In this document: positions 7,249 to 12,592 of the stretch, piece by piece | Layout of the letters: each line of letters starts with the position of its first letter | Position numbering within the stretch: the first letter of the stretch is position 1 | Source: Ignavibacteriales bacterium | GTDB lineage: Bacteria; Bacteroidota; Ignavibacteria; Ignavibacteriales; Ignavibacteriaceae | Length of the DNA: 12,592 nt | Assembly: GCA_027347125.1 (NCBI GenBank) | Contig: DAIERC010000405.1 | Span: 1 to 12,592, forward strand | Reading direction: 5' to 3' | The notes under the pieces: model-generated | Told to the model about the DNA's origin: nothing | The model's database searches: none | What the model saw: only the letters and a program-made list of their open reading frames with translations | Position numbers and translations under genes: made by a program

Positions 7249-7649
7249 AAAATATATTAGTAGTTGAAGATGACCCGTTTACGATTGATTTTTATCGATT
7301 CATTTTTAAAAAAGCGGGGTTTAACGCTCTTATTATGGAAGACGGCGATAAGGTTGTAAATACACTTAACGAAACAGCTATACATTTAATTATTATGGAT
7401 ATAAACCTAAAGAATACTTATCTTTATGGTGAAAAAATTGATGGCATTAAATTATCCAAAGCAATAAAAAGCAACGACAGCATTTCGCACATTCCCATTT
7501 TGTTGGTTACTGCTTATACTCCCGGCATAAAAGGCGAAAATTTTTGTGAAGCATGTCAAGCTGAAGATTTTATTACTAAACCTATTCTTGATTTTAACTT
7601 TCTAATAGAAAAAGTAAATTCTCTTATTGAAAATAATGGACAAAAATAA
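7245..7649 (+). CDS. Single-domain response regulator (receiver only)
   Basis: This 134-residue protein is one receiver domain with no output domain. The active-site residues are present: E8-D9-D10 acidic cluster, phospho-acceptor D52 (LIIMDINL), T89 (LLVTAYTP) and K112 (ITKPIL). The loop after the phospho-aspartate is several residues longer than usual (LKNTYLYGEKIDG, 55-67). It could act like CheY by binding a partner protein, or serve as an intermediate in a relay. Its start overlaps the motB2 stop by 4 nt and its end overlaps the following receiver gene, so it is made together with the second stator pair. A direct motor or stator target is an inference from that position; nothing in the sequence identifies the partner. 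Confidence 0.88.
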   Translation: MKNILVVEDDPFTIDFYRFIFKKAGFNALIMEDGDKVVNTLNETAIHLIIMDINLKNTYLYGEKIDGIKLSKAIKSNDSISHIPILLVTAYTPGIKGENFCEACQAEDFITKPILDFNFLIEKVNSLIENNGQK

Positions 7650-8292
7650 AATTTTAGTTGTAGAAGACGAAAAAGACACTCTTTTTATCCTGGATAAACT
7701 TCTGTCCAAAAACAATTACCAGGTTTTTACCGCCACAAACGGAAAAGAAGCACTGGATTTGATGGATAAACTAGTCCCGGAAGTTATTATTGCCGACTGG
7801 ACAATGCCGGTGATGGACGGCCTTGAGCTTTGCAACGTTGTTAAGAAAAATGAAAAGCTTAAGCACATATATTTTATAATTTTGACGGCTAGGGCGTCGC
7901 TTAAAGACCGGGTTGCAGGCTTGGATATTGGTGCGGATGATTTTTTGGTTAAACCTGTTCAGAACCAGGAATTGCTTGCACGAATTAGATCCGGCATGAG
8001 AATCCATAATCTTCAGGATGAGTTGCGCAGCATTGAGCACGACAAAGCAATTGTAGAAATGGCTTGTACAATCGGCCATAAAATAAACAATCCGCTCAGC
8101 AGCTTGCTGGTTTCCATCAAAAATATAGAACATGACCTTAAAGACGCCGATAATAAAATATTCGACGAAGATTTACAGGTAATCAACCAGTCAATTGAAA
8201 GAATTAAAATTTTAGTTAATGACCTTACTCACCTAAAAAGCCCAGAAATGATAGATTACGCTTCCGACAGTAAAATGATAAAATTGGACTGA
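7636..8292 (+). CDS. Response regulator with C-terminal HisKA-like dimerisation domain, no ATPase domain
   Basis: This protein is 218 residues from the ATG at 7636. A TTG at 7627 would add three residues; I prefer the ATG because MDKNKILVVEDE is a normal receiver N-terminus. The receiver (about 3-122) has E10/D11, phospho-acceptor D54 (IIADWTMPVMDG), T84 and K106 (FLVKPV). A helical stretch at 122-205 follows that resembles a HisKA dimerisation/phosphoacceptor domain, with the H-box MACTIGHKINNPLSSLL at 142-158 and a second helix (QVINQSIERIKILVNDLTHL). Two things are odd. The residue after H148 is Lys where HisKA kinases have Glu or Asp, and the protein ends without any HATPase domain. It may therefore be a dimeric scaffold, a phosphotransfer protein or a dominant partner of a full kinase. 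It overlaps the upstream receiver gene by 14 nt. Confidence 0.85.
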   Translation: MDKNKILVVEDEKDTLFILDKLLSKNNYQVFTATNGKEALDLMDKLVPEVIIADWTMPVMDGLELCNVVKKNEKLKHIYFIILTARASLKDRVAGLDIGADDFLVKPVQNQELLARIRSGMRIHNLQDELRSIEHDKAIVEMACTIGHKINNPLSSLLVSIKNIEHDLKDADNKIFDEDLQVINQSIERIKILVNDLTHLKSPEMIDYASDSKMIKLD

Positions 8293-8330
8293 CCGGCTTA
8301 ATTTTTTGCCTTTTTCTTCGATAATAAGTT

Positions 8331-8340
8331 GAGGAAATAG
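8331..8340 (+). promoter_or_regulatory. Strong Shine-Dalgarno before the unknown 218-aa gene
   Basis: GAGGAAATAG lies with its AGGA core 7 nt before the ATG at 8343. It is the clearest ribosome site in the second half of the block and follows the only internal gap (50 nt, 8293-8342). The gene is therefore set up for independent initiation, unlike the coupled genes before it. The rest of the gap is T-rich (TTTTTTGCC, CTTTTTCTTC) with no stem that would make a terminator and no convincing promoter. Confidence 0.6.
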
Positions 8341-8342
8341 GC

Positions 8343-8999
8343 ATGTTAGATAAAATAAGTAACATATCGTCCGGTAGTGAATATGGTAAATCCGTAAAAA
8401 CCAGTTCATTTAACAATTTTTTGGGTGCTGTTTACAATAAAAAAGTTGACGCTCACGATTCTGTAAATATCTCTCCTGCCTTACAATATTTAAACCTGGT
8501 AAATTGGAAATTAAAAGAGTTTAAACACGTTGAAAACGAAAAAATATATCTGGATTTTATAGTATCGGATATAGAATTCCAGACAACAATTGAGCTGCCG
8601 AATTTAAGCGGTTTATCTAAACTGGATTACCGGGTTGTAAAAGAAAAAAAAGGCAATAACTGGAGAAGCAAAACATTTATTGAACTTGTTTCTAAACTAG
8701 ATAAAATTCAATATGATGAAACTCCTTCGTTAATTAATTTTTCCGCTTTGAATATTTTACTGCAAAGAATTTTTGACCTGAATATTTTCCGCGAATTAAC
8801 GGCGGAGGATAAATATATTATCGAAGAGCTGTTAGCCGATATAAAGTACGGTATTAAAAATGAATTTGAAAGTATGAACGGTTTTTTGTTTACTTTTATA
8901 GATAAGTTGACCGGGTTGAAAATTATTAGGAACGAATTGCAAAGCGATAAAACCGATCCAATAATAATCAAGAAAATTAAAGTATTGAATGCAGAATAA
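8343..8999 (+). CDS. Unrecognised protein encoded in the flagellar operon
   Basis: I do not recognise this 218-residue protein. It has no signal peptide, no membrane helix and few Cys or His. A polar, Ser-rich leader (residues 1-35) ends in HDSVNISPALQYL (38-50), which vaguely recalls the D-x-V-x-I-S start motif of FlgM-type and other flagellar proteins. A predicted beta-rich part follows (KIYLDFIVSDIEFQTTIELP, 66-85; RSKTFIELVSKLDKI, 108-122). The second half looks helical (LNILLQRIFDLNIF with RELTAEDKYIIEELLADIKYG). The charged, soluble make-up fits a cytoplasmic regulator, chaperone or assembly factor. It has its own good ribosome site, and its last codons overlap the kinase start by 11 nt, so its expression is tied to the kinase. 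A functional link to the kinase or flagellum is inference only. Confidence 0.75.
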   Translation: MLDKISNISSGSEYGKSVKTSSFNNFLGAVYNKKVDAHDSVNISPALQYLNLVNWKLKEFKHVENEKIYLDFIVSDIEFQTTIELPNLSGLSKLDYRVVKEKKGNNWRSKTFIELVSKLDKIQYDETPSLINFSALNILLQRIFDLNIFRELTAEDKYIIEELLADIKYGIKNEFESMNGFLFTFIDKLTGLKIIRNELQSDKTDPIIIKKIKVLNAE

Positions 9000-10866
9000 T
9001 CAAACTAACGCTCCCGAAAGAAAAAATTATCTTTCAATTTCTGAATTTGAATCATTTTACGAAATTCAAAACAGTAATCCTCTTATCATAGTTGATATTG
9101 CGTGCAATATTATTTTTTCAAACGAATCATTTAAAAAAGTTTTTAATATTTACGAGGGCCAAAAATTCTTCGACCTGGAATCGGAGCCCAACCTTGGATA
9201 TCTTTTGTTTGCTCTTACCGGAAGCAACTACGATAATTTTCAGTTCGATATTACATTCTCGCCGGAACACAACCTGCTTAATAACGAATATAACGTAGAA
9301 CTTGAGAGAGTATATATATCGGAGCGTGAATATTTTGTGCTCATATTTAATTCGCTGGTTGAAAAGGAAAAACTTGAAGAGCGGATGAGCAACCTGCATA
9401 ACGCGCTGGAATACGGAAACGTGCCCGTTATTGTAACCGATGAACATGGGCTGGTAACGTATTCAACCAATTCATTTGAAAAGATATTGCACACACAGCT
9501 GGAAAATATTTACAATAATTATCTGCCCGAAGTGCTTTCATTTTACCTTGACCATGACGAGGTAAATTTGCTTGAGCAGGCAATTAAAAGTTTTAAACTT
9601 TGGAATAAAACAATAGTAATTACCGACCCGAACGGAAGCGTTAGTTACTTTGAATTAAAATTAAATCCTATTTACAGGCAAGGCAGCGATTATACAAAGT
9701 TTATTGTTACGGCAAACAACATAACAAATTATGTTACGAAGAATCATGTAATAAAAAAATCGGAGAACAGGCTAAAATCAATAATTAATAATATTTCCGA
9801 TTTGCTTGTAATTATTAAGAAGAAAGACGGTAAATATTTATTTGAAAATGCCAACGAAAATTTTTGCAAGGTATTTAACATAGACAAGAGCAAAGCCTTC
9901 AAGAAAGATATTCAAACCGTACTGGAGGCTAAATTACTAAACCCGGTTCTGGAAAACATTTCCAGATTCGATAACCTGGAAGCGCCGAACATCGAATTTA
10001 AATATGAATGCTGCAAAGCTAAACATTATAATGTTAAAATTACTCTTCTTGACGATAAGATTGAAAGTGAAACGCTTTTCATAATAAGCATGCACGATAT
10101 TACCGATGAGCTTTTATACCAGATGAATTTAAAACAAATGTACGAAAAGGAAAATTATCTTAACAAATTAAAAACCGCGTTCCTCGAAAACATGTCGCAC
10201 GAAATAAGAACACCGTTTAACGCAATAATCGGCTACTCCGAAATTATAGACGAAAGCGTTGCAGCTGAGGATTACGGCACAATCTCGGAATTAGCCGGTT
10301 CTTTAAAAGATGTACTAAAAAGGGTTTTGAATTTATTTACAAACATTGTGGAAGTATTCCAGATAGATTCCGGCGAAGTTGAGCTTGATAAGGTAAATTT
10401 GAATTGCAACCAGGTATTAAAGTCTGTGTATAATAAAAAATATTATGAGGCGTTGCAAAAGAACCTTAACCTTCGTCTAAACATTGAGACCGAATGGTTA
10501 AATATTGAGACCGACTGGGTTAAGTTCGAAAAGATAATCGACTCATTAATTGATAACGCCATAAAGTATACTCTTAACGGACACATTATAATAACGTCCA
10601 GAATTAATAACGACAAGGTTCAAATTATTATTGAAGATACGGGCAAGGGAATAGAGGAAAAAGAATTAAACAGGATGTTTGAGCCTTTTGCCCAGGAAGA
10701 AGAAGGCTATACACGCAACTACGAGGGCGCGGGCCTGGGGCTTACAATTGCGTATAAATTAACGCAGCTGCTTAACGGGCAATTTGAGATTAAAAGTGCA
10801 AAAGACAAAGGCACACAAATAACATTGCAATTTCCGCTGGGAAAAAATGAAATTGAAACTTCATAA
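8989..10866 (+). CDS. Soluble PAS-domain sensor histidine kinase
   Basis: This 625-residue protein is a complete HisKA-type kinase with no membrane segment, hence cytoplasmic. An N-terminal PAS-like region spans about residues 16-122. A second PAS domain starts near 136 (NALEYGNVPVIVTDEHGLVTY) and a third near 260 (RLKSIINNISDLLVIIKKKDG). The catalytic core has the H-box FLENMSHEIRTPFNAIIGYS with H404 as phospho-acceptor. The ATPase domain has the N-box DSLIDNAIKYT (518-528, N523), G1 box DTGKGI (550-555), F-box FEPF (564-567) and G2 box GAGLGL (580-585), all intact. It lacks an attached receiver, so it needs separate receivers; three are encoded just upstream. The start overlaps the unknown gene by 11 nt. 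The stop lies 7 nt from the stop of the convergent AlaX gene. The signal sensed cannot be told from sequence; I saw no haem- or flavin-binding signature. Confidence 0.93.
   Translation: MQNNQTNAPERKNYLSISEFESFYEIQNSNPLIIVDIACNIIFSNESFKKVFNIYEGQKFFDLESEPNLGYLLFALTGSNYDNFQFDITFSPEHNLLNNEYNVELERVYISEREYFVLIFNSLVEKEKLEERMSNLHNALEYGNVPVIVTDEHGLVTYSTNSFEKILHTQLENIYNNYLPEVLSFYLDHDEVNLLEQAIKSFKLWNKTIVITDPNGSVSYFELKLNPIYRQGSDYTKFIVTANNITNYVTKNHVIKKSENRLKSIINNISDLLVIIKKKDGKYLFENANENFCKVFNIDKSKAFKKDIQTVLEAKLLNPVLENISRFDNLEAPNIEFKYECCKAKHYNVKITLLDDKIESETLFIISMHDITDELLYQMNLKQMYEKENYLNKLKTAFLENMSHEIRTPFNAIIGYSEIIDESVAAEDYGTISELAGSLKDVLKRVLNLFTNIVEVFQIDSGEVELDKVNLNCNQVLKSVYNKKYYEALQKNLNLRLNIETEWLNIETDWVKFEKIIDSLIDNAIKYTLNGHIIITSRINNDKVQIIIEDTGKGIEEKELNRMFEPFAQEEEGYTRNYEGAGLGLTIAYKLTQLLNGQFEIKSAKDKGTQITLQFPLGKNEIETS
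10480..10521 (+). repeat. Imperfect 21-nt tandem duplication inside the kinase gene
   Basis: Two adjacent in-frame units encode NIETEWL and NIETDWV (kinase residues 498-511), just before the N-box of the ATPase domain. The two 21-nt units agree at most bases, including ATTGAGACCGA. The frame stays open and all downstream kinase motifs are intact, so any duplication is tolerated. Confidence 0.6.
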
Positions 10867-10873
10867 ATTTTAT

Positions 10874-11308
10874 TTACTCCAATTTAAAACGAAGTCTTAA
10901 AACGCCGTTTTCATAATTAGTTGAAATAATTTTAAACGCGCCAATCTCGCTTGTAGATTTTACATGAACCCCGCTGCACGGGCAAGCATCGTAATTACCT
11001 ATTTTAATAATTCTTAATATCTCGCCGGCGCTATCGGGCAATCTATCCAGGTTAAATTGTTTTTCGGCTTCGGTTCTCGGAATAAATTCCTCATACACGT
11101 TAAGGTTTTTATTTATTTCTTCATTTACCTTTTTCTCAATTTCGTTTACTTCGTCGTCGGTTAAAAGCCTATCAAAGTGATAATCGCATTTCGATTTTTT
11201 CTTTTCAATATGGTTGCTGAAGGAGCGGCCTCTGTTGAACATACGAACCATAGTTTGGTTTAATATGTGTTCGGCCGAATGCATCCTGGGATCATATTCT
11301 TTTGCCAT
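10874..11308 (-). CDS. Alanyl-tRNA editing protein, AlaX short form (tRNA_SAD domain)
   Basis: This 144-residue protein matches the free-standing editing domain related to the second additional domain of AlaRS and ThrRS. Such proteins deacylate mischarged tRNA(Ala) (Ser- or Gly-tRNA(Ala)) in trans. The zinc-site residues are visible: H10 and H14 in MHSAEHIL (9-16), and C111 and H115 in CPCSGVHVKSTSEIGAFKI (109-127). The usual AlaRS form is CGGTHV; here the residue before the second His is Val. The protein consists of the SAD domain only, the short AlaX class, without an N-terminal glycyl-type or C-terminal extension. It ends 7 nt from the kinase stop with no room for a hairpin terminator, and it is divergent from the peptidase gene. 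Function is well supported at family level; substrate preference is not decided by sequence. Confidence 0.87.
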   Translation of the reverse strand: MAKEYDPRMHSAEHILNQTMVRMFNRGRSFSNHIEKKKSKCDYHFDRLLTDDEVNEIEKKVNEEINKNLNVYEEFIPRTEAEKQFNLDRLPDSAGEILRIIKIGNYDACPCSGVHVKSTSEIGAFKIISTNYENGVLRLRFKLE

Positions 11309-11471
11309 TATTAGTTCCCGTTAATTCCGAAAAAATTTATCACGAATATAAAATAATCGTATTAAATCCGCATGAAACCGGCTAGAATTTTTTCGCATCA
11401 AATTGCGTTAAAGAAAATTATCCTTAATTTTGAAAGTGTTATTAAAATAAATCACAATAATTGGGGTTTTT
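11309..11471. promoter_or_regulatory. Divergent intergenic region between the AlaX-type gene and the oligopeptidase gene
   Basis: This 163-nt, very AT-rich spacer must hold the promoters of both flanking genes. On the plus strand, TTGAAA (11430-11435) followed 17 nt later by CACAAT (11453-11458) is a weak sigma70-like candidate, but the -10 would lie only about 14 nt before the ATG. Alternatively the TTTTG at 11428-11432 could act in a Bacteroidota-type promoter with TAATTGG at 11458. On the minus strand, the stretch around 11340-11360 (ATAAAATAATCG) could serve the AlaX gene. No operator, riboswitch or terminator structure is evident. Confidence 0.35.
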
Positions 11472-12592
11472 ATGAAAGTACTAAACATATTTATCTTATC
11501 TTTTCTATTAATAACGGTATTTCAAATGCAAGCAAACTCTCAAAATCTTGAAAGAAAAGATGTTCCGGAAAAATATACCTGGAACTTGAATGATCTTTAC
11601 CCAAGCGTAGAAGCCTGGAATGCGGCTAAAGACGATGTGGCAAAAAAAATTGCCGGGGTGGAAAAATACAAAGGCAAACTGGGCCAAAGCCCGCAAAACC
11701 TTTACAACGCTTTGAAGAATTACTTTGGCGTACTTAAAGAATTCTACAGGGTTTCGGATTACGCGGAAAGGTTGAGCGATGAGGATTTAAGAATATCCAA
11801 AAATCAATCTTTAACCCAGCAAACATCTAACCTGGGAACCGAGTTCTCGGAGAAAACGGCTTTTCTTAGTCCCGAAATATTAAAAATTGAGCCTAAGAAA
11901 ATAGAATCTTTTTTTAAGAGCGAAAAAAAATTAGCCGAATACAAAATGTTTATCGAGAACATTCAACGTTTAAGGAAGCACACTCTTTCCGAAGCCGAAG
12001 AAAAAATTCTTGCCAGTTTCGGATCAGTGTCTCAAACCCCGAGCGATGTTTATAATATTTTTAACAACGCCGAATTTCCTTATGCAAAAGCAAAGCTAAG
12101 CGACGGAGCAGAAGTAACATTAACTTCATCGTCGTATACAAAATACAGAGCCGTTCCCAACAGGGAAGACCGCGCGGAAGTATTTAAAGCGTTCTTCGAT
12201 AATTACGGTAAATACCAAAATACGCTCGGCGCTAATTTGGGAGGCAAAGTTAAAGACGATTATGTTTTTGCGAAAGACAGAAAATATAAAACTTCTCTGG
12301 AAGCATCCCTGGATGCGAACAATATTCCGGTTTCGGTATACGAAAATTTGATAAACCAAATTCATGAAAATTTGCCCACGCTGTACAGGTTTTTGCAACT
12401 GAAGAAAAAAATGCTTGGCGTAGATACACTGCATTATTACGACCTTTATACGCCGATAGTTAAAAAAGTTGATATGCGCTTTAGTATAGAGCAAGGCGAG
12501 AATATTATTTTAGACGCTCTTAAACCACTCGGCACCGAATATCTTAACACCGTAAAAAAAGCCTTTAACGACAGGTGGATTGACTTTATGCC
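11472..12592 (+). CDS. M3-family oligopeptidase (oligoendopeptidase F-like), exported, 3'-truncated by window
   Basis: An open frame from the ATG at 11472 runs off the right edge (373 full codons visible). The first 24 residues (MKVLNIFILSFLLITVFQMQ, then AN) form a typical signal peptide, with a plausible cleavage after MQA and no lipobox cysteine. The mature part starts with RKDVPEKYTWNLNDLYPSVE, the hallmark opening of oligoendopeptidase F (peptidase family M3B). Other family matches are SLEASLDANNIPVSVYENLI and LHYYDLYTPIV near the visible end. The zinc-binding HExxH motif lies beyond the window, so catalytic integrity cannot be judged. Most PepF enzymes are cytoplasmic; the signal peptide suggests a periplasmic or secreted peptidase degrading oligopeptides. 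It is unrelated in function to the flagellar block and divergent from the AlaX-type gene. Confidence 0.9.
   Translation, partial: MKVLNIFILSFLLITVFQMQANSQNLERKDVPEKYTWNLNDLYPSVEAWNAAKDDVAKKIAGVEKYKGKLGQSPQNLYNALKNYFGVLKEFYRVSDYAERLSDEDLRISKNQSLTQQTSNLGTEFSEKTAFLSPEILKIEPKKIESFFKSEKKLAEYKMFIENIQRLRKHTLSEAEEKILASFGSVSQTPSDVYNIFNNAEFPYAKAKLSDGAEVTLTSSSYTKYRAVPNREDRAEVFKAFFDNYGKYQNTLGANLGGKVKDDYVFAKDRKYKTSLEASLDANNIPVSVYENLINQIHENLPTLYRFLQLKKKMLGVDTLHYYDLYTPIVKKVDMRFSIEQGENIILDALKPLGTEYLNTVKKAFNDRWIDFM

Noticed and set aside
7627..7635. TTG at 7627 as start of the receiver-DHp protein
   Set aside because: The ATG at 7636 gives a normal receiver N-terminus; the TTG adds only three residues and has no better ribosome site.
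153..8340. GGA-containing Shine-Dalgarno sites (before flgK, flgL, motB2 and the unknown gene) as CsrA binding sites
   Set aside because: None shows the fuller A-N-GGA context in a hairpin loop or a second nearby site; ordinary ribosome sites explain them.
8293..8342. T-rich gap as an intrinsic terminator or internal promoter
   Set aside because: The T runs are not preceded by a stable inverted repeat (only a 3-bp GGC/GCC pairing), and no -35/-10 pair has acceptable spacing.
7771..8416. Minus-strand open frames opposite the receiver-DHp gene and the 8293-8342 gap
   Set aside because: No recognisable domain and no ribosome site; the plus-strand genes explain the coding signal.
12126..12494. 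Minus-strand open frame of 122 codons at the right end
   Set aside because: It is opposite the oligopeptidase frame, which has clear family motifs and a signal peptide.
1..12592. CRISPR arrays, tRNA or rRNA genes, insertion sequences, attachment sites
   Set aside because: No regular direct repeats, cloverleaf-like segments, transposase motifs or terminal inverted repeats were seen.

Overview
The window is a stretch of an AT-rich bacterial chromosome (well under half G+C by eye). It carries the distal part of a flagellar operon, followed by two housekeeping genes. The protein features fit the Bacteroidota/Ignavibacteriota side of the tree, possibly an Ignavibacteria-like motile bacterium: Lys/Asn/Ile-rich proteins, a FliW-CsrA pair, mixed stator types, and many cytoplasmic response regulators. 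No marker gene here settles the lineage, so treat that placement as inference.

Layout. Positions 3-10866 are one co-directional (+) block of thirteen genes: the 3' end of a FlgN-type chaperone, flgK, flgL, a first stator pair (motA1/motB1, Bacillus/PomA-like), fliW, csrA, a receiver-Hpt protein, a second stator pair (motA2/motB2, E. coli-like), a receiver-only protein, a receiver-DHp protein, an unrecognised 218-residue protein, and a soluble PAS histidine kinase. Junctions are very tight (spacers of 1, 3, 6, 15, 1, 1 and 3 nt; overlaps of 4, 145, 4, about 14 and 11 nt). The only real gap inside the block is 50 nt before the unknown gene. This argues for one polycistronic unit whose promoter lies upstream of the window. 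A short AlaX-type tRNA-editing gene lies on the minus strand, converging on the kinase with 7 nt between stops. A 163-nt divergent intergenic region separates it from an M3-family oligopeptidase gene with a signal peptide, which runs off the right edge.

How it works together. FlgN would chaperone FlgK and FlgL, the hook-filament junction proteins. FliW and CsrA form the known partner switch that couples flagellin export to flagellin translation. The stator pairs supply torque. Three receiver proteins without DNA-binding outputs, an Hpt domain, a degenerate DHp domain and a cytoplasmic kinase are interleaved with the stator genes. They look like a local phosphorelay that could tune motor or stator function; this is inference from gene order.

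Most notable points: FlgL carries what looks like an inserted hook-protein (FlaE/FlgE-D2-like) domain; two phylogenetically distinct stator systems share one operon; motB1 has no usual start codon outside motA1 and appears to overlap it by 145 nt; one receiver protein ends in a histidine-kinase dimerisation domain with no ATPase domain and an atypical His-Lys H-box.
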